Source: Jaltomata sinuosa (Eukaryota; Streptophyta; Magnoliopsida; Solanales; Solanaceae). Taken from it: 64,000 nt of DNA. This document shows positions 1 through 10,339 of this stretch, piece after piece; position 1 is the first letter of the stretch, and every line of letters starts with the position of its first letter. The translations under genes and the position numbers were made by a program. The stretch covers positions 310,001-374,000 of the forward strand of contig QJPP01001784.1 in assembly GCA_003996215.1 (NCBI GenBank), read 5' to 3'. Under the pieces are notes generated by a model, which saw only the letters and a list, made by a program, of their open reading frames with translations, had not been told where the DNA came from and made no database searches.

Positions 1-368
1 TTGGTTACGCCTAGATGAATGGAATACCGTGAACCATAAGCCTCTGCCAGCACATTCTGAATCAAGTCATCAACCTGAGGGACACAAATCCTCCCTCTGA
101 AACTCATCACCTTCCCAGCATCTAACGTGGCATCTCCGGACTCTCCAGATACTACCTTGCTCTGAAGCTTGTTCAACTTTGCATCCTGAAACTATTTGGC
201 TTTACTTTCCTCTATAAACGTGGGTTTAACCTCAATACATGCCAACACCCCTCCCTATTTTGAGATGCCCAACTGCATGAATTTAGATTTTAGAGCCCGA
301 ATCTCCCTAGCCAGTGGTCATTTGGACACCCCCAAACAAGCCAAACTACCGATGCTAACTTCCTTCCT
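1..368 (-). pseudogene. pol linker and start of integrase zinc region (TE1)
   Basis: After the RNase H end the minus strand reads SIGSLACLGVSKWPLAREI and then GRICVPQVDDLIQNVLAEAYGSRYSIHLGVT at the window edge. This is the linker plus the first His residues of the integrase HHCC zinc finger. It contains stops near 225 and 180. The rest of the integrase lies outside the window. Confidence 0.75.
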
Positions 369-1008
369 TCTCAATGCGTCTGCCACCATATTACCCTTAC
401 CCGGATGATACTATATTGTTACATCATAATGCTTTAATAGTTCCATCCACCTCCTTTGTCTCAGATTCAAGTCCTTCTAGGTAAACATATATTGCAGGCT
501 GTGATGGTCTGTGAGCACCTTACACTTAACACCATAGAGGTAGTGTCTCTAGATCTTTAGTGCAAAGACCGCCGCTGCCAACTCCAAGTCGTGGGTTGGA
601 TAATTCTTCTCAAGGGGATTCAACTTCCTGGAAGCATAAGCTATAACATTCCTATCCTGCATCAACACAACACCCAAAAAGGTACCTCAACAAAACACAA
701 CAAAATCCTTACCTTCAACCGACAATGGTAGGATAGGAGCCGTAGCCAGAAGTGTCTTGAGCTTTTGGAAACTCTCCTCACACTAGTCAGACCAAACAAA
801 AGGTACCTCTTTCTAAGTCAACCTTGTCAAGTGAGTAGCAATGGATGCAAAGTTCTTGACAAATCTGCAACAGCCTGTAATCCCCAAAAAGCTTCTAACC
901 TCAGTCACAGACCTAGGCCAGACCTAACTCTTAACTGCCTCAATCTTTTGGAATCCACCATTATCCCCTTTTCTGAACCCACATCCCCTAAGAAGGAAAC
1001 CAAAGACA
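369..1008 (-). pseudogene. RNase H domain remnant (TE1)
   Basis: Minus-strand translation contains the RT thumb/connection (RSFLGITGCCRFVKNFASIA) and the RNase H landmarks: KNYPTHDLELAAAVFALKI, the RHYLYG block, LTDHHSLQYMFT, LNLRQRRWMELLKHYD and the end motif GKGNMVADALRRK (near 370-410). In the family it degrades the RNA template during cDNA synthesis. Several stops (for example in place of the usual Trp after ALKI) and one or more indels break it. It continues directly from the RT and into the linker. Confidence 0.85.
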
Positions 1009-1476
1009 ACTAAAATTCACACTTCAAAAACTTAGCATACAATTTCTGGTGCCTCAGTATCCCCAAAATAATGCGAAGATGCTTTGCATGCTCTTCCTTA
1101 TTCCTAGAGTAAATCAGGATATAATCTATAAACATAATCACAAAGGAGTCCAGATACGGCCTAAATACATCATTAATCAAACTCATGAATATTGCCGATG
1201 TATTTGTCAACCAAAATGACATCTCCAGGAACTTGTAATGCCCATATTGAGTCCAAAATGTCGTCTTTGGTATATCCTCAGGCCTAATCTTTAGCTGATG
1301 ATAGCCTGACCTCAAGTCAATCTTTAAAAACACAGAAGTACCCTGTAACTAGACAAAAAGGTCATTGATGCGGGGTAAGGGATATTCATTTCGAATGGTA
1401 ACCTTGTTGAGTTGCCTGTAGTCTATACACATTCTCATACTACCATCCTTATTCTTCACAAACAATACCGGAGCAC
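1009..1476 (-). pseudogene. Ty3/gypsy reverse transcriptase fragment (TE1)
   Basis: The minus strand encodes the RT core: a KNKDGSMRMCIDYRQLN stretch near 1400-1460, then an open 107-codon segment (1010-1333) with KIDLRSGYHQLKI, the TTFWTQYGHYKFLEM block and FVIMFIDYILIYS. The family enzyme copies the element RNA into DNA inside cytoplasmic particles. The catalytic Asp pair that follows F-I (1131-1142) reads D-Y, so the second Asp is lost. Other losses include F-G to F-W in the MSFG motif. The N-terminal fingers are absent because the fragment is cut at 1476. It is clearly a pseudogene; the domain call is secure from motif order. Confidence 0.9.
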
Positions 1477-1482
1477 CTCAAC

Positions 1483-2261
1483 ATGAAGACCGAGAAAGAG
1501 GATGCCTTTGAATTCATTCTGGACTGCTATGAGAGGTTACATAAGTTGGGAATTGTGCAGCATTATGTGGTAGAGTTTGTTACCTTTTAGATTTAGGGTG
1601 ATGTCAAGCAGTGGTGGAGAGATCATATAGAGTGTCGGCAATCAGCCTTGCCTCTGATGACTTAGGCACAGTTCCATGCTCTGTTCTTGGAGAAATATAT
1701 GTCTTGCACCTTGAGGGATCGCAAGAAGGATAAGTTTCTTGATCTTGAGAAGGGTAGCATGTCTGTTTCAGCCTATGAGGCAAAATTTCATGCCTTGTCA
1801 CATTATGCTACTCAACTTCTGGGTATTAAGGAGGAAAGGATTTTTCTGTATGTGAAGGGCCTGAATAATGAGTTGCAGGTGTTGTCTGTGCATATGACCT
1901 CAGTAGGAAAGAGTTTTTATAAGGTGACTTATTATGTGAAGAAACTAGAGGGGGTCAGGCAGGTTGGGCATGCTAAGGTGTTAGCCAAGAAGTCCCGATA
2001 TGAAGGTAACTTCAGTGGTTCATATTCCAAGGGTAACAACTAGCAAGTGTATTCTGCTCGTCCTATTCAGTCAGCCCTACCAGCTTCTACAGGTGGTCAT
2101 CCAGGAGCCAATCAACAGTTTTCAGCTCCTAGAGCTCAGTGGGATTCTTATACTTCTACTAGCAGGCCTTCTCTTGACCGCATGTGTTTTCATTATGGTA
2201 ATTCGGGTCACTTCAAGAGGGAGTGCCATCACAGGCAGACAAGAAATCAGACTCAGTAGCA
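1483..2261 (+). pseudogene. Ty3/gypsy gag with zinc knuckle (TE2)
   Basis: Gag forms the particle shell and binds element RNA. The retrotransposon gag region is readable: EFILDCYERLHKLGIVQ, QWWRDHIE, FLEKYMSCTLRDRKKDKFLDLEKGSMSV and AYEAKFHALSHYA. Open stretches are 1687-2043 and 2047-2259, separated by a TAG at 2041. Earlier stops lie near 1589-1597 and 1663. The C-terminal CCHC knuckle at 2185-2226 reads C-F-H-Y-G-N-S-G-H-F-K-R-E-C, so the second Cys is Tyr. The N-terminal third of gag is missing. Confidence 0.85.
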
Positions 2262-2399
2262 ACCAGGGTTATGGTTCTGGCAGGTGGAGGTGGCAATGGC
2301 AAATGTCGTCCACAAGGTGGGTGAGGTAACTTTCAGGAAGGTCGGGGAAACAGAGGAAATGGTTGTGCGGGCAGGGAGTAGCGCAGACAGCTAGAGAGG

Positions 2400-3171
2400 T
2401 TGCTCAGATTGACAATATGTCCCATTGTTTTGCATTCTCGGGGAAGTCTGAGGCTGAGGCATCAAATATTGTGATCACATGTACAATTCTAGTCTGTGAC
2501 AAGATGGCTTCTGTATTATTTGACCCAGGTTCTACTTAATCGTACGTTTCTGTAATATTTGCTTTAGGTCTGGATTTGGTTTATGATGTCCTGGATTTCC
2601 CTATTTATATTTCTACCCCGATTGGGGAGTCGGTGGTAGTAAGCCATGTATAGCATACTTGTCCGGTGGTTTTTGTGGGTTCTTAGACTTGGGTAGATTT
2701 GGTTATTTTGGACATGATGGATTTTGATGTTATTTTGGGTATGACCTGGCTGTCTCCCTATTATATTGTATTAAATTTTAATGCTAAGACCGCGACTCTA
2801 GATATTCTGAGTAAGGATAGACTAGAGTGAGAAAGTGTGTACAAGCCTAAGCTGGCAAAGATCATATCCTTTGTTCGGGCTAAGAAGTTAGTGGGAAAAG
2901 GTTGTTTGGCCTTCTTGGCACATTTTCTGGATGTTAGAATGGAGTCCCCTTCAATTGAGTCAGTTCCGATGGTTTCTGAGTTTCAAGAGGTGTTTCTGAC
3001 AAATTTGTCTGGCATGCCTCTGGATAAAGACATTGATTTCTGTATAGATTTGGAGGTGGGCACTCGCCCAATCTCTATTCCTCCTTACCATATGGCTTCG
3101 GCAGAGTTGAGACAACATAAGACTCAACTTCAAAAACTGTTAGATGAGGGATTTATTCGTCCCCCCTCTTT
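2400..3171 (+). pseudogene. protease and RT N-terminus (TE2)
   Basis: A retropepsin-like region reads ASVLFDPGST, then STPIGESVVVSHV and VILDMMDFDVILGMTWLSPY (about 2500-2770), the usual arrangement of plant gypsy protease. The active-site triad is D-P-G here. Stops lie near 2538, 2648, 2686 and 2829. A 145-codon open segment (2837-3274) covers the connector (SVPMVSEFQEVFLTNLSGMP) and the RT start (ISIPPYHMASAELRQHKTQL, FIRP). The codons after about 3171 are unrelated sequence and only happen to be open. Confidence 0.85.
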
Positions 3172-4320
3172 CAGGCATATACTAGACAATGTTTCCCTTT
3201 TCCCCCTTCCCTCATCTTTAAGCACATGGATGCTAGTTTTAGACAATATTTCTCTTTTAAGCATGCTATGCTAGTTCTATAGATGATTTCCTTGTTTTAC
3301 ATAGCAATTTATAGCCTAACCATTGTGTTTTAAAGCCCCGGGGATGAAATAAAAAAAATAAGGGAAAATAAGGTAGGAATTCTACCCCGCACCCTTCTGC
3401 TATAGCGGTTGTCACTCCGCTACAGCAGTTGTGCCATAGCGGTGAAGTTCCGCTATAGCGGTCCTGACATTACCAGTCCAGAAAATTTCATTTTTTCAGC
3501 AAAACAAATCATCCCTCTTTCCAGTTATCATGGTTTAACCCCATAAATCTCGCCATGGTCTTAAACAACATCCCTAGACCATTCCCGACAATGCACTGAT
3601 CAAAACTTAGCATCCAATTATTACCAATCGTAAAATAATTACATAGGAAATTGTTCACAACAACACCATCCCACTATCATGCAAAATTACCTCATTGTCC
3701 CTATGGTTCCCAACCAAGTCCCGACTGTCCAAAACCGAAGCTTCCGTATAGTCATAAGTCCTAACCCTTCACCATTTTAACCAATGATGAGTCATTTTTG
3801 AAAGTAACAAGAAGTTTAAATCCATACATATACCACTTTTATCACCAAGCAGAGCATACCAATTTCAATCTATGACTATCTTTAAACCCACAAATTCACA
3901 GCAAGTCAACCAATCACATACCAACCAAGTAAGTCATACAAGCATTGTAACACACAAAAGTTCCAAACTTCACGTCACACAAAAATTAAGCCACATATAC
4001 TACACTCTATTCATCCCATGTATGATTGTTAGTCGATCATCCATGCCTTACCACAGTTTCTCAGGCCAGATACCAATTAGAACCTTCCCAGTTCCAACTT
4101 CTCTTGCTTATTTCATAGCAGTCGGAGTCAAATGAAATCTTTTTCTTCATCGAGATACCAATTGGAATCAAGAGATATCAATTGGAATCAACCCATACAA
4201 GCAAATAAATGAACTGCACGAAAAGGAATGGAAGAAGAAAGATATTTCCTAGAATGATTCATAGCTTCCCAAAGATTAGATGTGGACGTCAATATCGCTC
4301 TTGTACTGGGAGACCAGTAA
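3172..4320 (-). other. LTR-like remnant and 5' leader of the TE3 family
   Basis: No gene is visible. From 3397 to 3461 lie four near-copies of a CCGCTATAGCGG word (one perfect, 3450-3461), a composition shared with the TE3 LTR at 6545-6625, so I read about 3300-3850 as a diverged piece of a related LTR in the same orientation. The part nearest the primer site (about 4210-4320) matches the leader of TE10 (33830-33945): both have ATATTTCCTAGAA followed by a GAACGTCA/GGACGTCA block, so this is 5' untranslated leader read on the minus strand. Confidence 0.5.
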
Positions 4321-4337
4321 CCTAGTCTCTGATGCCA
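4321..4337 (-). other. Primer-binding site of TE3
   Basis: The minus strand reads TGGCATCAGAGACTAGG two bases after the LTR end, close to the initiator-tRNA-Met primer site TGGTATCAGAGC used by many plant gypsy elements. It fixes the orientation of the LTR at 4340-6758 as minus and shows that this copy is a 5' LTR. Confidence 0.75.
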
Positions 4338-4339
4338 TC

Positions 4340-6758
4340 TGTGATGACCCAACCTACCAGGATGTGCGGGCGCCTACTCTATGCACCTAGATAGACGAAC
4401 CCTTACCACTCAATCCAACAAATACTTGCGAAAAATAAAGTATAACAATAAATATCCTCATTTTTATACATGGAACCAATTACAATTAATGCGGAAGAAC
4501 CTCTTTTTAAAATAAAACACCCTCTCTAGGATCTAGTCTAATCTGGTACAAGAGCTACTACAGGAGTAAAAGAGAAATGTAAAAGGAAATATCTCCCACC
4601 ATGAAGACAAGAGTAGAAGCTGTTCAAGATCACCGTTATCCTGTACCTATGAAACATCACATACCCTGTAACCAGACTATACCCAAAAAGGTATAGCAAG
4701 AGTAGAATCAATACAAACACACATACTGGTAGGCATCATCGGTCGATCCGAATCCACTTGTACTATCATATAAGAAAATTAAGGAAAATCATGAAATTAA
4801 CTACAATAGTCCCATCCTCCGACTTCCACCTTTATCAAACCCAATCTCAAACCAACCATCTACTTATACCTCACACCTCAACCCTTCCTATACCTTCCGT
4901 TGCCAACTCCCTCACTCGAAGACTGCGCACCCTGACTCATAGGAATTCCCAAGTCACCTTAACTCTTAGTCCAACCACTACGTCCAGACCAAAACTACCA
5001 CTCCCTGTTACTACTTACAAGTGTACAGACCTCTCAAGGATTCCTAGAGTAATTCTCAAAGTGATGCTAATATCCAGTAATATACTCCAGACTCCCCGTC
5101 TACCTTCTAACTCCCATCCCGTGGAATAGGTTTGGCATTCTTTTAAATAATGACAATTGACCCACACTATGACTAGACTATCATTCTCCTCCTTAGCTTG
5201 TTCACACATGAATCAATTAACAACCATTGACCAAACTCAATGAAAATAACATATATCCTTTGTGCATTGCTCAGATCCACCCCGGGATCCCCCAAGCACC
5301 ATCTAAGTGTTGATATGCAATCCTGGCCTACACTAAGACCAACCTCATAATTACTTATAATCACCCGGCCTCTCATGCACCATATCCAGAAATCACATTT
5401 CAAGAATACAACCTGGTCCACTCATGGAACCATCAAAAGAATACAACCAATGCAAGTAAAGCAAACCCATACCAGGCGTCGTACCTGAGCCAACCATTTA
5501 GAATTCCCATACTAGGCATGGTACCCAAGCCAATAATAGTATCTTGTACCAGGTATGGTACTCGAGCCAACCGAATAGTATCCCGTACAAGGCGTGGTAC
5601 TCGAGCCAACCAAATATCACACAGAAATCCAACAGTCAACAACAATGAACAACAACACACTTGTAAAACCAACAAGCAACAAAAACTAGTTCATTTCATA
5701 AGACTGATAACCAGACGATTAGACATTCATAAACTATTCCCTAAGCATGAAAATTATACAATACTAAACAGTAGTACATGAAAACATAATGCATATTGGG
5801 AAAACAACAATTATCACCTACCCCCATTCGGGGTACATTAACTCAACCTAGAATCCTCTCCAAAGACCAAGGCCCCCGTTCAACCCTTTTAAACATATGA
5901 CTGGTAGGTACATTTACTTCTGAATATTTTATAAGACAGATACAATAGGGGGGATAATATCCCCTAACCTTGGTACTTCAACCAATTATGTTATTCTACC
6001 TCCTTTATATCAACATTTTCAAGAGTTCTCCTTCTTTTTTTATAGTCATTTAATTACCCAAGTCCTTCCAGTTCCCCGAACCTTCCCGATCATCTAGTCA
6101 TTGAACTCTGTCATTGTACAACACAAATAAACATACATAACCCAGAATATGTAAACCCAATATCCCAACCCAACCATTTTTAGTCCAAACAATCCAACCA
6201 CCATAATTCTCCAGACTCTGTGCCCGATGGCCTAAGCATGGATTCTCTTTTTCCGTCTATACAATAAATACAAAATGAAAGCAGGTCAATCTACTCAATG
6301 AAGAAAACCTAGCCTACCTGGAAACCAAGCAGCTTCCCGATGCATTTTTTAGCTCTATAAAGGCATTCCCTGCCAGATGACAAGCCTGAAACCCAAGCTT
6401 TCATATCCTTTTAGCTGGAATCCCTTCTCCCCATGGCTCCCAAGCCTTGGAGCAGCCTAGGAGGCTTTTTTTGTAGAAACCCTCATATGTTTTCCAACTG
6501 AGAAGGATAAGTCTTTTATTAAAATTGTGTTCTGAGGCTACTTCCTCCCGTTATCTTGCTATAGAGGATGACCTTCTGCTACAGTGGTAACGCTATAGCA
6601 GAATAATTACCTCCATAGTAGAGTAATGTCAGCCCGAACGATTTACAAAAAATTAAAATTTTCCATCACGTCGCCCACTTAATTCAAAATGTATTTTAAT
6701 CATTTCTGAAAGTTACAATAACATGATTCCTAAAATAACCATGAATTTGGTCATCATA
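4340..6758 (-). repeat. TE3 5' LTR (2.4 kb, gypsy type)
   Basis: The left boundary starts TGTGATGACC and the right boundary ends GGTCATCATA, a 10-bp inverted terminal repeat with one change (the terminal CA has become TA). The primer site adjoins at 4337. The LTR holds a tandem array of ~39-bp hairpin units (5471-5625) and a cluster of degenerate CCGCTATAGCGG words (6545-6625), 133-213 bp from the LTR 5' end in its own orientation. I see no coding potential; the open frames inside are chance. Confidence 0.75.
5471..5625. repeat. Four ~39-bp tandem units with hairpin cores
   Basis: Units begin near 5471, 5511, 5548 and 5587 (periods 40, 37 and 39). Each holds a RTACYAGGYRTSGTAC-like core followed by a YGAGCCAA tail. 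The third unit has the perfect stem GTACCA, loop GGTA, stem TGGTAC at 5545-5560. The units lie inside the TE3 LTR. Confidence 0.85.
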
Positions 6759-6899
6759 GATGTTGATGCAAATTGATCTTTTGGATAAAAACATAATGGG
6801 GATGGAAACACTATGAGTGTGAATGATGTGATTACTCCTGAGCTTAAAGCTAATGATGAGGATTTATTTACTATTATAGATGGAAAGATTTTCTATCTA

Positions 6900-7801
6900 T
6901 CATTAGGTTCTCGATCCGGGTATTAATGCCTGAGGGTCAAAAGCCAAGGTTGGAACAAAGATAAAGACCTGGAAGGCCATTGAAGAGATCATGAGAGGGA
7001 AGGTGATCGATATAATCACCAGAGTTTAAATCCTTATATGCCTCCGCCTAAGGCCAATCCTGCATATCAGCCCACCATAAGCAACCCTGAGTATTCAAAA
7101 ATTGAAGATATATTATCTCTAGTCTTGAAAAATGTTGAGTGAACTGATAGTAGGATAAAGTAGCTAAATAGTGAAGTGTCAACTTTCACCAAATAGGGAT
7201 CTCATACTTAGCTTCTAACAAATATCTTGAGGCACAAATGAATCACCTATCGTCATAAATAAATCCGCGGATGAAGGGGACACTTCTAAGTGACACTATG
7301 GCAAACTCGAAGATCGATGATCATGTTATGACAATTGTCACTAGGAGTGGAAAAATATGCAGTGGGGTGAAGAAACCATCTAATGAAGTTGTTGTGGAGC
7401 CAAATAATAGAATCGAAGAGGAGATTGTGCTTGATAATGAAGTGAATAAAAGTCCTGTTGTTGGGGTGAAGCCTAATGCACCTAACGTGAGTTCTAATGA
7501 AGATGATATGTGTAGAGATAAGGATGACGCTGATTCTCCTTCTCCAAATGCTATTAATATTTAAGAGGAGGCTCCTAGTGTACCAAGTGTGCCACAGACT
7601 ATGAAAAAAGTCCCCCCTCCTTATCCTCAAAGATTGACCAAGAAAAAGGAGGAGAACCAATTTAAGAAATTTGTGGACATGTTTAGCAAGTTGTCCATTA
7701 ATATTCCATTGGTCGATGCGTTAATGCAAATGCCCGGGTACGCGAAGTTCATGAAGGAGCTTCTCAAGAAGAAGTGTGTAGTTGATGTGGGTACCATGTA
7801 A
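6900..7801 (+). pseudogene. Tat/Athila-type gag remnant (TE4)
   Basis: Readable gag pieces in shifting frames include GQSQGWNKDKD and NPYMPPPKANPAYQP (about 6935-7070), VLKNVE with a following DSRIK block, an acidic linker (7271-7564) and the conserved KKFVDMFSKLSINIPLVDAL / MQMPGYAKFMKELLKKK segment just before protease (7589-7801). The latter is a hallmark of Tat/Athila gag C-termini. Frameshifts near 6950 and 7270 and many stops break it, and the gag N-terminus is missing. Confidence 0.8.
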
Positions 7802-7822
7802 ATATCACACAACTATAGTGCT

Positions 7823-8452
7823 GTGATGACAAGCAACATTGCTATAAAATGGGAAGATCCGGGTGCCTTCACTATCCCGTGCACTATTAGAGTGTTTGTG
7901 TTTCGAAAGGCCTTGTGTGATTTAGGGGCAAGTATCAACTTGATGCCTCTCATTATTTTCAAGAAGTTAGGCTTGGATAATCCCAAGCCTATACTGATGA
8001 GATTGCTCATGGCTGATAGGTCCATCAAATGTCCGGTGGGGTTCCTATTTAATGTATTGATCAAAGTCAACAAGTTCATCCTACCCACCAATTTTGTAGT
8101 CTTATATTGTGAAGTGGATATTGAGGTACCCATCATATTAGGGTGACCATTATTGGCAACCTAGAGAGCTTTGGTTGATGTGGAGCCCAAGTTTTGGGTT
8201 GGGAGCGAGGAAGTTATTTTTAATGTATGCCAACCCACAAGGCCACCGGATGAGTTTCAAGTAGTGTCTGTGATCAATGTTGAGGGAAAATTAGTGGATG
8301 CCCATGATGAGCTTGAGATGAAAGAGGTACCCGATCCGATGATGTTGCCAACTTGGCAACAAGATAAAATGGTGAAGATGTTGAAGGAAAAATTCCCTTA
8401 CTTGGGATGGGGCCACACCAATCGGATTGGCATGCTTCTGGCTAATGATTAA
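7823..8452 (+). pseudogene. Retropepsin-like protease and connector (TE4)
   Basis: The aspartic protease fold is clear: KALCDLGASINLMPL with catalytic D-L-G at 7919-7927, the flap region (LLMADRSIKCPVG) and the family-typical EVPIILG near 8125-8146, followed by a stop (in place of Arg before PLLAT). The frame continues from 8171 as the connector to RT (VEPKFWVGSEEVIFNVCQP, then a charged stretch). In the family this enzyme processes the polyprotein. The open frame is well kept apart from the stops near 8144 and 8160, unlike most of the window. RT should follow but the sequence jumps to post-pol DNA at about 8452. Confidence 0.85.
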
Positions 8453-10339
8453 GGTTTGAGGTACTATCATCAAGCTGCGACATAAAATCAGGTGCTTCTT
8501 GGGAGGCAACCCAATTGTTTTTACTTTTAATTTTTGTTACCTTTTGTTATTTTTGGTCTGTTTTAGGAATGCATGGTGAGGAAAAATGGTTAAGTGGAAG
8601 AACAAGCCAAGAAGGCATATGCGGTAGGCCGTGCGGTTTGCACAAGTAGTTGTGCATGTTGTATGGTACACCGTACCTCATACTAGAAAGCTAGAAAGAA
8701 AAATTTAAATTGGAGGTGACGTGCGATGGGCTGTGTGAGTTGCACACCCTGTTGTATGCATCATACCTCCATCAAACCATGAGTCAGAAAGCTGGGCAAC
8801 ATTATGGAGAAAAATAGGCTTGTGCAAAGTGATGTGCGAGCCGCACTTTGTGTTGTGTAAATCACACGTCGCAGCTCACCAAAGAAGTTTTTAAATTTTT
8901 ATTTACCTACCCATTGACCGACCCAACCCGGAGACTGACTCGATGACCTTTCTTCTTCTTTTCTCTTCTTTTAAACTGTCACCCCCATTATTTTCTCCCA
9001 TAACTTACACAAAAACCTCCACAATTTCCTCTTAGATCATCTAAACTCCCTCAAACTTCTCCCAAAATCTTCCCCTCTCTCACCCAATCTCTTCGCGACC
9101 ACCACATTGCCTGTTGCCGCTATTTTTCTCTGGTCAAAAAGCGGGTCTCTATTATTGGCCCTTCAAAAATTTTAATTTTTTCTTCTCTCCCTCTAATCTT
9201 CACTTGTGGTAAGTTCCCCGATGTTAAATACGTGTTTTTAGAGAGATTGAAAACTCATATTGTGAAACATGCTTATTAAATCTTCCATGTTAAGTTTGGG
9301 TGAGATCTAAAATTTTTGGATCCCCAATTTTGGTGCATATTATTGATGTTGCTTAAGATTGACTTGGTAGATCTTGTTTCTATGATAATGCATGTTATTG
9401 GTGTTAGTTTTTAGCCTTAAATTTCGTGTTTTTGGTGAAGTCTGAGTAACCCACTTGAGTTGGTGCATGATTTAGCCCTATGATAGATTGGGTGATGATA
9501 TTCTTAAGGGAAATCATCATATTCGCAAGGTTTTTGTTGAATCATGATGTTTCGGGCTAAAATTTCTACTACTATTCTGTCCATGTTCTGTTTGAATTGA
9601 ATATGCTTGTTGGGTTAATATTGTGGTTGAGGGGAATGAAATGTTGTTAATTGAATATGCCTCCTGATTGTTTAATTGAAGGCTTGATGTTCCAATGATA
9701 GATGAGGTAACATCTTTCTTAAGGGAAATCGTTGAGCCTATCCTTGTTTGTAAATGTGTTTGAGTTTTTTGGGGAAGTCCGAGTACCCGGATAACTTGGG
9801 TTTTTGTCATATTATGCTTAGGGCCTGTTGAATATTTTGGTGTTGTTTCTTGTTGTCCGTGCACTTCACAGGTATTGTTCTATGAATCACATATATAACA
9901 CACAAGAAAATAAGAAATTGAAAATTTCCAATTGTTTTCTTGTGTGTATCGCATGCGAAGTGCAGATCTTTACGTGCGAAATGCATAAGGGCATCACACC
10001 TTGCTGTTAAATGTTACCAATTTACTAGATTGAGGGGAAAAGCATAGTGCACCATGCACAATGGGTGGTACGATTTGCACAAGCCTTTGCACCCCAGAGC
10101 AGAAATGAGCATAGGTTTCTGGTAGCCTGTACAATGCCACGTACGATGCGCACTCCTCCTAGTGCAGTCTGCATGTGATTCGCATAGGGCATCCATCACC
10201 TATTGTTGTTTTTTCTCTTCCATTGCATTCCATTTCTTTTTAATTAGATAACTTCTTTTAGCTTTTCTTCTTTTAAACATGTCAAAAATACAAAAAAAAA
10301 TCCTTTACTTTGAGTACTCATAATCTCCATGTGAAGACT
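8453..10339 (+). other. Post-pol non-coding segment of TE4
   Basis: No gene is seen. It starts with the post-pol motif (GGGAGGCAACCCAA, 8498-8511). It then holds a GTGCG/CGCAC-rich stretch (8620-8880), a CT-rich block (8940-9200), a strong splice-donor-like GTG/GTAAGT at 9206-9214, two copies of a TGATAGAT...TTAAGGGA motif (9481-9513 and 9697-9727), a second GTGCG-rich stretch (9940-10190) and a pyrimidine-rich run ending in AG at 10260-10261 just before the env-like ORF. The arrangement looks like an intron plus leader for a subgenomic mRNA. Confidence 0.5.

Larger units (their letters stand above)
1..1476 (-). mobile_element. TE1: truncated Ty3/gypsy pol fragment
   Basis: Reading the minus strand from 1476 to 1 gives reverse transcriptase, RNase H, the acidic linker and the start of the integrase zinc-binding region, in the canonical Ty3/gypsy order. 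The fragment begins mid-RT at 1476, where the plus-strand TE2 starts. It leaves the window at position 1 within the integrase HHCC region (residues EAYGSRYSIHLGVT are readable). Several in-frame stops make it non-functional. No LTR is visible. Confidence 0.9.
1477..3171 (+). mobile_element. TE2: truncated Ty3/gypsy gag-protease-RT start
   Basis: This plus-strand gypsy body starts mid-gag directly at its junction with TE1 and runs through gag, a zinc knuckle, protease and the first residues of RT (ending FIRP near 3168). Neither LTR is attached. Because it is in the opposite orientation to TE1 and the breakpoints fall in different genes (gag versus RT), it is a second element rather than one inverted element. 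Confidence 0.85.

Noticed and set aside
3172..3274. Continuation of the TE2 RT frame to 3274
   Set aside because: RT motifs stop at FIRP (about 3168); the codons after are repetitive TTT/CTT-rich sequence that is open by chance.
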